DNA of 50,195 nt from Corallococcus interemptor (GTDB lineage Bacteria; Myxococcota; Myxococcia; Myxococcales; Myxococcaceae): positions 1-50,195 of the forward strand of contig NZ_RAWM01000057.1 in NCBI RefSeq assembly GCF_003668875.1. Direction: 5' to 3'. The notes under the pieces are model-generated. The model did not search any database. It had not been told where the DNA came from and worked only from the letters and a program-made list of their open reading frames with translations. The translations under genes were made by a program, and so were the position numbers. The first letter of the stretch is position 1, and each line of letters begins with the position of its first letter. This document shows positions 33,862-42,491 of the stretch, piece after piece.

Positions 33862-35337
33862 ATGGGCCAGGCCAGCCGCAAGGACAAGGACACGCAGAAG
33901 CAGGAAGGGTCGCCCCCGGCGGCCTCCGTCCCGTCATCCCCGGACGCCTCCCAGCCCGCCGTGCCCCACGAAGCGTGGCGCAAGCCCGCGGGCATGAGCC
34001 GCAAGGGGTGGGCCGTCCTCGCTGGCGCCGTCGCCTTCATCCAGCTGCCGCTCATCCACTACGCGCTCTTCCGGGGCCAGGCGGACGTCACCGCGACGGT
34101 GCCCTACCAGCAGGCCTTCAACGACCCGGCGGTCGTCTCGCGCGACTTCTTCTCCACCGGGGCCTACTGGCGCGTGACGAACGGGGAGCTTTTGGGCCCC
34201 GCGCCCAAGAACAACCCGCTGTGGCTCCAGGCCGCGCTGCCGGACGACGTGGCGGTGGAGTTCGACGTGCGCCCGGAGTACCCCGAGGGCGACATCCGCG
34301 TGGAGCTGTTCGGCAACGGACGCGACCCGGCCTCCGGGTACGTGCTGGTGCAGGGCGGGTGGAACAACAGCCTGTCCGTCATCGCGCGCAAGGACATCAA
34401 CGCCCCCGCGCTGGACGCGCTCCAGCGCAGGGCCGCGCGCATCGCGGAGAAGGGCGGCGGCCAGGGCGCGGACCTCGTCGCCACCGGCGTCTTCAGGAAG
34501 GACACCAAGGTTCGGGTGGAGTCCCGCGTGGGCGCCCCCATCCAGTCCGGCCGCACGTACCACTGGCGCATTGAGCGGCGCGGCAACGTGCTCAAGTGGG
34601 CCATCGACGGCCAGCTGGTGGCGGAGCTGGACGACCCGTTCCCCCTCAAGGGCAAGGGGCAGGACCGGCTGGGCCTGTCCGGCTGGGAGTCCCAGCTCTT
34701 CTTCGACAACCTGCGCGTGGGCACGCCGGACTCCATGCCCGCCACCATGGTGGCGAAGCAGGAACCCACCCTGCCCCCGGGCCCGTCCGAGGACGACTTC
34801 AACCGCGACACCCTGGGCGACGCGTGGAACGTGACGAACCCCGCCGCCGCGAAAATCGAGGACGGGGCGCTCGTGGTGCAGAACCTGGGCAACCGCCCGG
34901 TGTGGCTGAAGAAGCCCCTCCCGGAGAACGCCGTCATTGAATTCGACGCCTGGGGTGACAGCCCCGAAGGCGACATGAAGGTGGAGGCGTGGGGCGACGG
35001 CCGCTCCTTCTACGCCGGCGACCCGCGCCTGCAGTACACCGCCACCGGCTACGTCTTCGTCTTCGGCGGCTGGCGCAACACCCAGTCCATCATCGCCCGC
35101 CAGCACGAGCACACCAACGACCGCGCCGTGCGCGACGGCGCCGTGGTGGTGCCCGGCCAGCGCTACCACTTCAAAATCACGCGGCGGGACGGCCTGCTGT
35201 CGTGGGAAGTGGACGGCAAGCCCTTCCTCACCCTCCAGGACGCGTCCCCGCTCTACGGCCCCCGGAACCAGTACTTCGGTTTCTCCGGATGGCAGACGCG
35301 CGTCCACTTCGACAACCTCAAGATCCAGCCGCTGTAG
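33862..35337 (+). CDS. Membrane-anchored protein with two LamG-like beta-sandwich domains
   Basis: The 491-residue protein has a cytoplasmic Lys/Pro-rich N-terminus, one transmembrane helix (about 49-68, WAVLAGAVAFIQLPLIHYAL) and two related extracytoplasmic domains (about 85-290 and 310-490). Both contain the same ordered motifs: W-(R/N)-V-T-N start, EFD(V/A)...PEGD(I/M)(R/K)VE, a GYV(L/F)V(Q/F)GGW(N/R)N(S/T) strand, a IIARQ/VIARKD turn, R-x-YH(W/F)(R/K)I, and a final FG(F)SGW...FDNL(R/K). That build matches concanavalin A-like/LamG or 3-keto-glycoside hydrolase-type sandwiches. Probably it binds a polysaccharide at the cell surface or in the periplasm; no catalytic residues can be named. 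Confidence 0.75.
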   Translation: MGQASRKDKDTQKQEGSPPAASVPSSPDASQPAVPHEAWRKPAGMSRKGWAVLAGAVAFIQLPLIHYALFRGQADVTATVPYQQAFNDPAVVSRDFFSTGAYWRVTNGELLGPAPKNNPLWLQAALPDDVAVEFDVRPEYPEGDIRVELFGNGRDPASGYVLVQGGWNNSLSVIARKDINAPALDALQRRAARIAEKGGGQGADLVATGVFRKDTKVRVESRVGAPIQSGRTYHWRIERRGNVLKWAIDGQLVAELDDPFPLKGKGQDRLGLSGWESQLFFDNLRVGTPDSMPATMVAKQEPTLPPGPSEDDFNRDTLGDAWNVTNPAAAKIEDGALVVQNLGNRPVWLKKPLPENAVIEFDAWGDSPEGDMKVEAWGDGRSFYAGDPRLQYTATGYVFVFGGWRNTQSIIARQHEHTNDRAVRDGAVVVPGQRYHFKITRRDGLLSWEVDGKPFLTLQDASPLYGPRNQYFGFSGWQTRVHFDNLKIQPL

Positions 35338-35366
35338 CCTTCCCCCGGGCGGCGGAGGAAACACCC

Positions 35367-36932
35367 GTGCGCAGAGTCGGAATCTTCGGCTGGGGCGTGG
35401 TCGCCCCGCGTTCCCCCAACATCGAGGCCTTCGCCAGGAACCTGGCGTCGTCCGAGACCTGGTTGACCCCCTTCAACGGCTTCGGTCCGGACAACTTCCT
35501 CGTCGGCACGCCGGAGTTCGACCTGGCGGCCTACAAGCCGTGGATCGACGCGCGCTTCCCCGCCAACCGCTTCTCCCAGCTGGAGCGGAAGATGGGGCAG
35601 CCCACGCAGTACGCCATCGGTGCCTTCATCCAGTCGCTGGCGCAGAACCCGGGCATTGAAAAGGAACTCCAGGAGCTGGGCACCAAGGCCCACGTCTACG
35701 TGGGCACCGGCCTGGGCGACCTGCCCACCATCCAGCACATCTCCCTGGACCTCTACCGCGCCCAGCGCCGGTGGGACCGCTTCTGGGCGTCCCCGGAGCG
35801 CAACGGCGCGCTCCGCCAGTGGCGTGAGACGCGCGAGCCGCTGCCGGGCCTGCCCCCGGAGCCCTCCACCATCGAAGAGGTGGAGCGCGACAAGGCGGAG
35901 GACGACTGGTGGCACTTCTGGGCGGGCCGCTCGCCGGAGCTGCGCGAGTACCTGGAGGAGCTGCGCGAGATTGAAGCCATTGGCGTGCCCGACGAGGGCG
36001 ACGTGGAGTCCGCCAAGCTGTCCGTCATCAAGGAGAAGCGCACGCGCAACGGGCGCCTGCAGAAGAAGTGGAACGCGCCCGAGCCGCCGTGGAACGCCGT
36101 GTCCTCCAACGTGCTGTGGAACATCCACAACACGCCCGCGTCCCAGGTGTCCATGCTGGGGCAGATTACGGGCATGACGTTCGCGCCGGTGGCCGCGTGC
36201 TCGTCCTTCGGCTACGGCCTGAAGCTGGCCATGAACGCCATCCGCCTGGGCGAGGCGAAGGCCGTCGTGCTGGGCATGACGGACGCGGCGCCCAACCCGC
36301 TGGTGGTGGGCGGCTTCTACAACGCGCGCGTCATCTCCGCGGACGCCGCCGTGTCCAAGCCCCTCACCGCGCTGCGCGGCACGCACATCGCCGGTGGCGC
36401 GGTGGTGTGGGTGGTGGGCGACTACGAGCACTTCACCCAGAAGGGCTTCAAGGCGCTGGGCCTGGAGCCCGTGGCCGTGGGCGTCACCGCGGACGCGGAC
36501 CACATCATCACCCCGTCCAAGGAAGGCCCCACCCTGGCCATCCGCGAGGCGCTGGGCGCCGCGGGCTGCCAGCCCGAGGACGTGGGCAGCTGGGACCTGC
36601 ACGCCACCGCCACCCCGGGTGACTTCCTGGAGGTGCAGAACCTGCGCGACGTGATGCCGGAGTCCGTGCTGATTACGGCGCGCAAGGGCACCTTCGGCCA
36701 CGGCATGTCCGCGGGCGGCGGCTGGGAGCTCACCGCGCAGTACCTGGGCGCGGAGGCCGGCAAGGTGTACCCCACGCCGCTCGCCCCGACGGAGCTCAAC
36801 AAGCAGATCGCCAGGGTGCACGGCCGCTTCGTCTTCAACCAGGAAGTGGCCGCGCCCCAGGGCTGCTCGGGCAAGCTGTCCATGGGCGTGGGCGGCATCA
36901 ACGCCTGCATCATCTCCCGGCCCTGGAAGTAG
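35367..36932 (+). CDS. Stand-alone beta-ketoacyl-ACP synthase (KAS II-like)
   Basis: The start is GTG at 35367 with GGAGGAA upstream; the longer frame overlaps the previous gene. The 521-residue enzyme keeps the full catalytic triad Cys278 (AACSSFGYG), His412 (DLHATATPGD) and His445 (TFGHGMSAGGG), so decarboxylative condensation is expected. It is about 100 residues longer than FabF because of a charged, Trp/Glu-rich insert (about 125-250) before the active-site cysteine. No acyl carrier protein, acyltransferase or other polyketide genes are near, so it may serve a specialised fatty-acid or secondary pathway located elsewhere. Confidence 0.88.
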   Translation: MRRVGIFGWGVVAPRSPNIEAFARNLASSETWLTPFNGFGPDNFLVGTPEFDLAAYKPWIDARFPANRFSQLERKMGQPTQYAIGAFIQSLAQNPGIEKELQELGTKAHVYVGTGLGDLPTIQHISLDLYRAQRRWDRFWASPERNGALRQWRETREPLPGLPPEPSTIEEVERDKAEDDWWHFWAGRSPELREYLEELREIEAIGVPDEGDVESAKLSVIKEKRTRNGRLQKKWNAPEPPWNAVSSNVLWNIHNTPASQVSMLGQITGMTFAPVAACSSFGYGLKLAMNAIRLGEAKAVVLGMTDAAPNPLVVGGFYNARVISADAAVSKPLTALRGTHIAGGAVVWVVGDYEHFTQKGFKALGLEPVAVGVTADADHIITPSKEGPTLAIREALGAAGCQPEDVGSWDLHATATPGDFLEVQNLRDVMPESVLITARKGTFGHGMSAGGGWELTAQYLGAEAGKVYPTPLAPTELNKQIARVHGRFVFNQEVAAPQGCSGKLSMGVGGINACIISRPWK

Positions 36933-36942
36933 CCGGGAAAGA

Positions 36943-36967
36943 CCGGGGGGCCCGCGCCGCCCCCCGG
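36943..36967. terminator. GC-rich hairpin between convergent ketosynthase and sigma factor genes
   Basis: A perfect 8-bp stem (CCGGGGGG / CCCCCCGG) with a 9-nt loop lies in the 41-bp gap, 11 bp past the ketosynthase stop and 7 bp past the sigma factor stop on the other strand. It has no T-run on either side and is placed to act on both strands. Confidence 0.45.
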
Positions 36968-36973
36968 GCGCTT

Positions 36974-38095
36974 TCAGCCCTTGGGCACCGCCACCATGTC
37001 GAAGTCCGGGATGCGCTCGCGCATGAACTCGCGCATCCGGTTGATGAGGGCCGCTTCAATCTGCCGGGCGCGCTCGCGGCTGACGCCGTACTTGTCGCCG
37101 ATGTCCTGGAGCGTGAGCGGTTCGTCCGCGGTGAGGCGGTGCTCGAAGATGTAGCGCTCCTTGCCCTCCAGCGTCTGGGCGAAGGCGTTGAGGTTCTCCC
37201 GGAAGAGGGCCTTGAGCTGTTCGGAGCCCAGGCGCTCGTCGGCGGGCACCGCGTTGGACGGCAGGTAGCGGTCCGCCCGGGTGGCGCCCGAGTCCCCGTC
37301 GTTGCCCAGCGGCGCGTCGAGGGACATCTCGTCGTGCCCCAGCCGCTGGTCCATCTCCACCACGTCCTGCTCGGAGACGTTGAGCCGCTCCGCCAGCAGG
37401 CGCGGGCTGGCCTCGAAGCCCTGGGCGACGAGCTTCTCCTGCTCCTGGCGCAGCTTGAAGAAGAGCTTCCGCTGGGCCTCGGTGGTCCCCAGCTTCACCA
37501 TCTTCCAGTTGTCCATGATGTAGCGGAGGATGTAGGCCCGTATCCACCACGCGGCGTAGGAGCTCAGCTTCACGCCCCGGTCCGGGTCGTACTTCTTCAC
37601 CGCCTGCATCAGCCCGATGTTGCCCTCCTGCACCAGGTCCAGCAGGGACAGGGGGTTGCGGTGGTACTCGTGGGCCAGCTTCACCACGAGTCTCAGGTTG
37701 GAGGCCACCAGGCGGTAGGCCGCCCGCACGTCCCCCGTGGACTGGTACTCCTTGGCCAGCCGGTGCTCCTCCTCCCGGGTGAGCAGGGGGTGCTTCGTCA
37801 CCTCGGCCATGTAGGCCTGGAGGGGGTCCCGGCTGGTGATGGAGGCGCCTTCCGCCTTCACCAGGACCGTGGGCCGCACGGGGCGGGCCGGGGTGGCCAC
37901 CTCCTCGATTTCCGCCTCCGCCTCGTTCAATTCCGCCAGGTCCGGCTCCAGGGCGTCCGGGTCCTGGGCGGTTTCTTCCACTTCTTCCTCTGGGGCGGTC
38001 TCCCGGGCGGCCTCCGGACGGGCGGAGGCCGCGGGGCGCTTCGCGCGGGGCCGGGGGGCGGCCGGTCCATTGGTTCTCTTCCTCCCATTCGCCAT
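36974..38095 (-). CDS. RpoH-family (sigma-32-type) RNA polymerase sigma factor
   Basis: The 373-residue protein (start MANGRKRTNG; a longer frame runs into the divergent promoter region) has an acidic, low-complexity N-terminus (about 1-85). Region 1.2 (DPLQAYMAEVTKHPLLTREEEHRLA) follows, then region 2 with the core-binding DLVQEGNIGLMQAVKKYDPDRGVKLSSYAAWWIRAYILRYI. QRKLFFKLR is the RpoH box that distinguishes sigma-32 relatives from RpoD. Regions 3 and 4 follow, the last with the helix-turn-helix LQDIGDKYGVSRERARQIE. Myxobacteria have several such paralogues (SigB, SigC and others) used in development and stress, and which one this is cannot be told here. Divergent from a DEAD-box helicase. 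Confidence 0.9.
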   Translation of the reverse strand: MANGRKRTNGPAAPRPRAKRPAASARPEAARETAPEEEVEETAQDPDALEPDLAELNEAEAEIEEVATPARPVRPTVLVKAEGASITSRDPLQAYMAEVTKHPLLTREEEHRLAKEYQSTGDVRAAYRLVASNLRLVVKLAHEYHRNPLSLLDLVQEGNIGLMQAVKKYDPDRGVKLSSYAAWWIRAYILRYIMDNWKMVKLGTTEAQRKLFFKLRQEQEKLVAQGFEASPRLLAERLNVSEQDVVEMDQRLGHDEMSLDAPLGNDGDSGATRADRYLPSNAVPADERLGSEQLKALFRENLNAFAQTLEGKERYIFEHRLTADEPLTLQDIGDKYGVSRERARQIEAALINRMREFMRERIPDFDMVAVPKG

Positions 38096-38163
38096 GCGCG
38101 CTCCATACCCCAAAGTGCCGCGATTGTTGCCAGAGGGTAATGCAGGGGCTATGCCCATGCCCG

Positions 38164-40584
38164 ATGAGCGACATCCAAGAGCCCACGCCGGGAGCCCCGG
38201 CACCTGACGAAGCCACGACGCGTCCCGGCGAGTACATCGCGGACATCAGCTTCGAAGAAATGAACCTCTCCGAGCCCCTCCGCCGCGCGCTGGCGGAGCG
38301 CGGCTACACCAGTCCCACCCCCGTCCAGGCCAAGGCCTTTGGCCCCGCGATGGCGGGCAAGGACCTCATCGTCCGCAGCAAGACGGGCACGGGCAAGACG
38401 GCCGCCTTCGGCCTGCCCCTGCTGGAGAAGATTCCGGCGGACGAGAAGCGCGTGCGCGCCCTCATCCTCTGCCCCACGCGCGAGCTGGCGCTCCAGGTGG
38501 CGGAGGAGCTCACCACCCTGGCCAAGTACAAGGGCGTGAAGGTGGCGGCCATCTACGGCGGCGCCTCCATGAAGCAGCAGGAGGACGCGCTGGAAGAGGG
38601 CACGCCCATCATCGTGGGCACCCCCGGCCGCGTCTTCGACCACATCAACCGCGGCAACCTCAAGCTGGACGGCTGCGACCACGCCATCCTCGACGAAGCC
38701 GACGAGATGCTGAACCAGGGCTTCTACGAGGAAGTGACCCGCATCCTCGACCGTCTTCCGAAGACGCGCCAGGTGCTGCTCTTCAGCGCCACCGTCCCCA
38801 CGGACATCCAGAACCTCATCGCGCGCTACACGACGAACGCGGAGACGCTGCTGTTGTCCGGCGACGTCTTCACGGTGGAGCACATCCACCACATCCGCTA
38901 CGACGTGTCGGACCAGTTCCCCAAGCCGCGCAACCTCATCTACATCCTGGAGAAGGAGGAGCCCTCCAACGCCATCATCTTCTGCAACACGCGGGATGAC
39001 ACGGCGCTGGTGACCGCGGTGCTCAACCGCAACGGCTTCGACGCGGAACTGCTCAACGGAGACCTGCCGCAGAAGGAGCGCGAGCGGGTGATGGGCAAGG
39101 TGAAGCGCGGCGAGGTGGCCTTCATGGTCGCCACGGACATCGCGGCGCGCGGCATTGACATCTCCGGGCTGGAGTACGTCATCAACTACTCCCTGCCGGA
39201 GGACCCCGCCGTCTACCTGCACCGCGTGGGCCGCACGGGCCGCATCGGCAACAAGGGCACGGCCATCAACCTCTTCTCCGGGCGCGAGCTGGCGACGTTC
39301 ACCGTGCTGGAGAAGAAGTTCGGCATCAAGTTCGAGATGCGTGAGATGCCCGCGCCCGAAGAGGCCATGCACCTGTGGACCGAGCGCCACCTGCGTGAGC
39401 TGCGCGAGGGCATGGGCTCCAGCATCTTCGAGGGCTTCCTGCCCCTGGCCTCGCAGCTCAAGCAGCGCCCGGACGCGGACGACCTCGTCGCCTTCCTCAT
39501 CAAGTACTACTTCAGCCGCCTGCGCATGGAGAAGGCCCAGGCCGCCGGTGAGACGGAGAAGCGCGAGCCGGCGCCGGAGCGCAAGCCCACGGAGCGCCGG
39601 GGCAAGGACCGTGAGCGCGACCGCGAGCGTCCCCGCCGCGAGGACCGGGGCGAGCGCGCCGAGCGTCCGCGCCGCGACGAGCACCCGGACCGCGAACGCC
39701 GTCCGCGCCGCGACGAGCGCCGCGAGGACCGGGGCGAGCGCCGGGGTGGCGCACCTTCCGCCGCGCTGGAGCCGGGCCCGGGCGAGACGAAGCTCTGGGT
39801 GAACCTGGGCACCGCGGACGGCCTGGGGCCGGGCAGCATCGCCACGGCGATGGAGGACGCGGGCGCGCCGGTGGGCAAGCTGGTGCGCGCGGAGCTGCGC
39901 CCCACGTTCGCGTACGTCTTCGTGGCCGAGGAGGACTCCGCCGGCTTCGAGGCCCTCAACGGCAAGCAGCACGGCGGCAAGACGCTGCGCGTGGAGAAGA
40001 GCAAGCCGCGCAGCGAGCGCGACACCACCAGCACCCGCCCGCCCCCGTCCCCGGACGCGGGCCCCGGCGAGGTGAAGCTCTGGGTGAACCTGGGCTCGGA
40101 TGACGGCATGGACGAGGCGAAGCTGCCCGCCACGCTGGAGTCCCTGGGCGCCCCGGCCGGCAAGGTCATCAAGGCCCTCACCCGCCCCACCTACGGCTAC
40201 GTCTACGTGCCGGAGGATGACGCCCCGGGCTTCGAGTCGCTCAACGGCAAGGCGCACAACGAGAAGCCGCTGAAGCTGGAGCGGCACCGTCCGCGCGGCC
40301 AGCGTGAGGAGCGCCGCCCCCGTCACGAAGCGCTGCCGGACCTCCCGGGCCAGGCGCGGCTGTGGGTGGGCCTGGGCCGTCAGGAGGGCCTGGACGAGGC
40401 GGGCGTCACCGCCGCGCTGGAGGCCGCGGGTGCTCCGGCGGGCAAGGTGCTGCGCACCGACCTGCGCCCCACGTACGCGTACGTCTTCGTCGCGGAGGAG
40501 GACGTGGCGGGCTTCGAGGCCACCCACGGCAAGCCGCACGGCGAGGGCAAGACGCTCAAGGTCGAGCGGGCCAAGCGCAAGTAG
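38164..40584 (+). CDS. DEAD-box RNA helicase with three DbpA-like RNA-binding domains
   Basis: The 806-residue protein starts at MSDIQEP. The helicase core has the Q motif (YTSPTPVQAKA), motif I SKTGTGKT (72-79), PTRELALQ, TPGR, DEAD (177-180), SAT, and the C-terminal domain motifs ATDIAARGID and HRVGRTGRIG. After a strongly charged Arg/Asp/Glu linker (about 465-535) come three copies of a roughly 75-residue domain (about 540-615, 636-711 and 729-806). Each contains (L/R)WV(N/G)LG, (D/E)xAGAP.GK(V/L)(L/I)R and LRPT(F/Y)AYVF(V/Y). They resemble the DbpA RNA-binding domain; DeaD/CsdA and DbpA have one. Role: RNA unwinding, ribosome assembly or cold adaptation, by family. Confidence 0.9.
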   Translation: MSDIQEPTPGAPAPDEATTRPGEYIADISFEEMNLSEPLRRALAERGYTSPTPVQAKAFGPAMAGKDLIVRSKTGTGKTAAFGLPLLEKIPADEKRVRALILCPTRELALQVAEELTTLAKYKGVKVAAIYGGASMKQQEDALEEGTPIIVGTPGRVFDHINRGNLKLDGCDHAILDEADEMLNQGFYEEVTRILDRLPKTRQVLLFSATVPTDIQNLIARYTTNAETLLLSGDVFTVEHIHHIRYDVSDQFPKPRNLIYILEKEEPSNAIIFCNTRDDTALVTAVLNRNGFDAELLNGDLPQKERERVMGKVKRGEVAFMVATDIAARGIDISGLEYVINYSLPEDPAVYLHRVGRTGRIGNKGTAINLFSGRELATFTVLEKKFGIKFEMREMPAPEEAMHLWTERHLRELREGMGSSIFEGFLPLASQLKQRPDADDLVAFLIKYYFSRLRMEKAQAAGETEKREPAPERKPTERRGKDRERDRERPRREDRGERAERPRRDEHPDRERRPRRDERREDRGERRGGAPSAALEPGPGETKLWVNLGTADGLGPGSIATAMEDAGAPVGKLVRAELRPTFAYVFVAEEDSAGFEALNGKQHGGKTLRVEKSKPRSERDTTSTRPPPSPDAGPGEVKLWVNLGSDDGMDEAKLPATLESLGAPAGKVIKALTRPTYGYVYVPEDDAPGFESLNGKAHNEKPLKLERHRPRGQREERRPRHEALPDLPGQARLWVGLGRQEGLDEAGVTAALEAAGAPAGKVLRTDLRPTYAYVFVAEEDVAGFEATHGKPHGEGKTLKVERAKRK

Positions 40585-40614
40585 CGCTTCCGCGGCTCCC
40601 GCGGCTCCGGTCCC

Positions 40615-41121
40615 TCACGGCTCCGGAGCCGCCTTCTTCCTGCGGGCCCGGTGGTAGTGCGCCACGCACAGCCCCCGGGCCAGCACGGGCCGGCCGCACT
40701 CCGGTGAGGTACAGGCCGCGCTGGGCTCCTCCACCTGGGAAGACACAGCGCCCGGCCCACCGCTGAACATCGCCTCCGCCACGGCCAGCAGGCGGTCCAC
40801 GTCCTCCCGCCCCAGCTTCTTCAGCCGCACCCACTCCACCAGCCGATGAGCCCCCGCGTCCTCCGCGTCCTCCAGCCGGAACAGCTCCCCCAGCGGCAGC
40901 TCCAGCGCGGCCGCGACCTGGAGGAGCGTGTCGTAGCTGGGGTTGCGCTCGCCGCGCTCCAGGAGCGAGACAAAGCTCACGGAGATGTCACACCGGGCGG
41001 CGAAGTCCTCCTGGGTGAGGCCCCGGCGCTCGCGCAGCGTGCGGATCCGCCGCGCCAGTCCCTGCAGGGACGAACCGGCGTCGCTGTCGTCCGGGGAGTC
41101 GGGGCGCATGGACGCACCCAT
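40615..41121 (-). CDS. XRE-family regulator with a C-terminal zinc-knuckle
   Basis: The 168-residue protein (an alternative ATG lies four codons downstream) has a Cro/CI helix-turn-helix, RRIRTLRERRGLTQEDFAARCDISVSFVSLLERGERNPSYDTLLQVAAAL in order at about 24-72. A linker and a short cysteine/histidine knuckle end the protein: C137, C142, C152 and H155 within the CTSPECGRPVLARGLC stretch, followed by Arg/Lys-rich residues. The knuckle resembles the zinc-binding turn of phage and HNH-associated proteins and may stabilise the protein or aid DNA binding. The 3' end faces the helicase gene, and the gene is divergent from gdhA, which it may or may not control. Confidence 0.8.
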   Translation of the reverse strand: MGASMRPDSPDDSDAGSSLQGLARRIRTLRERRGLTQEDFAARCDISVSFVSLLERGERNPSYDTLLQVAAALELPLGELFRLEDAEDAGAHRLVEWVRLKKLGREDVDRLLAVAEAMFSGGPGAVSSQVEEPSAACTSPECGRPVLARGLCVAHYHRARRKKAAPEP

Positions 41122-41178
41122 CGTAGCGCACCGCTTCTGTTAAGGTTTTGAAGTCTGTCCCCAGGAGTGAAGCCCACC

Positions 41179-42408
41179 ATGAACGCCGTCGACGGCACCA
41201 ACTACTACTTCCGCAAGGCCGCGCGGGTGATGGACGTGGGCACGCCCATCGAAACGCTCCTGGCCACGCCCCTGCGCGAGGTGAAGGTGCAGGTGTCCAT
41301 CGAGATGGACTCCGGCGAGATCCGCACGTTCCTGGGCTACCGCATCCAGCACGACAACAGCCGCGGCCCCATGAAGGGCGGCCTGCGCTACCACCCCGCC
41401 CTGGACCAGGACGAGTGCGTGTCGCTCGCGTCGCTGATGACGTGGAAGACCGCCGTGGTGAACGTGCCCTACGGCGGCGCCAAGGGCGGCGTGGCGTGCG
41501 ACCCCGCGCAGATGAGCCTCAAGGAAGTGGAGCGGCTCACGCGCAAGTTCGTGGATCAGATTCAAGACGTCATCGGGCCCACGCGGGACATCCCCGCGCC
41601 GGACGTCAACACCAACCCCCAGGTGATGGCCTGGGTGATGGACCAGTACTCGCGCTACCACGGGCACTCCCCCGCGGTGGTGACGGGCAAGCCCCTGGAG
41701 CTGTACGGCTCCAAGGGCCGCGAGGCCGCCACCGGGCGCGGCCTGCTCTATGTGTGCCGGGAAATCCTGCGCGACCTGGGCATGCCGGTGAAGGGCACGC
41801 GCTTCGCCATCCAGGGCTTCGGAAACGTGGGCAGCCACATCGCGCAGCTCATCTGGGGCGACGGCGGCGTGGTGGTGGCCGCGTCCGACGTGCTGGGCGG
41901 CATGTACAACCCCATGGGCCTGGACGTGCCGTCCCTCTTCGAGCACGTGAAGCGCACCGGCACCGTGACGGGCTTCTCCGGCGGCACGCCCTGCACCAAC
42001 GAGGACGTGCTCGCGGCGGACTGTGAAGTGCTCATCCCCGCGGCGCTGGGCCACGTGCTCACGCGCGACAACGCCAACAGCGTGCGCGCGCGCCTGGTGG
42101 TGGAGGGCGCCAACGGCCCCACCCAGCCGGAGGCGGACGACATCCTGGAGAAGCGCGGCATCTTCGTGGTGCCGGACATCCTGGCCAGCGCGGGCGGCGT
42201 GACGGTGAGCTACCTGGAGTGGGTGCAGAACCTCCAGCACGTCTCCTGGGAGGAGGACCGCGTCAACGCGGAGCTGGAGAAGACGATGAAGGAGGCCTAC
42301 GACCGGGTGGCGCAGATTGCACGGTCCCGTAAGGTCTCCATGCGGACGGCCGCCTACATCCTGGCCATTGGCCGGGTGGGCAAGGCCACGGTGCTGCGCG
42401 GCATCTGA
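41179..42408 (+). CDS. gdhA: Glutamate dehydrogenase
   Basis: The 409-residue protein (ATG at 41179; AGGAG 13-17 nt upstream; an in-frame GTG directly after that site is less likely) has the Glu/Leu/Phe/Val dehydrogenase landmarks. They are substrate-binding GPMKGGLRYHP (K66), TWKTAVVNVPYGGAKGG with catalytic-region K90 and K102, APDVNT with the conserved Asp142, and nucleotide-binding GFGNVG (213-218). It interconverts glutamate and 2-oxoglutarate plus ammonia. Cofactor preference is not certain. It is followed 83 bp later by threonine dehydratase on the same strand, giving a small amino-acid deamination cluster. Confidence 0.9.
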   Translation: MNAVDGTNYYFRKAARVMDVGTPIETLLATPLREVKVQVSIEMDSGEIRTFLGYRIQHDNSRGPMKGGLRYHPALDQDECVSLASLMTWKTAVVNVPYGGAKGGVACDPAQMSLKEVERLTRKFVDQIQDVIGPTRDIPAPDVNTNPQVMAWVMDQYSRYHGHSPAVVTGKPLELYGSKGREAATGRGLLYVCREILRDLGMPVKGTRFAIQGFGNVGSHIAQLIWGDGGVVVAASDVLGGMYNPMGLDVPSLFEHVKRTGTVTGFSGGTPCTNEDVLAADCEVLIPAALGHVLTRDNANSVRARLVVEGANGPTQPEADDILEKRGIFVVPDILASAGGVTVSYLEWVQNLQHVSWEEDRVNAELEKTMKEAYDRVAQIARSRKVSMRTAAYILAIGRVGKATVLRGI

Positions 42409-42491
42409 CGCACCCCGCCGCGCACGCGGGCAGCCAGCCATGGGGCTCCGCGCCGCTTCCGTGCGGGCCGCGCTTCCGCTACACGGCCGCC

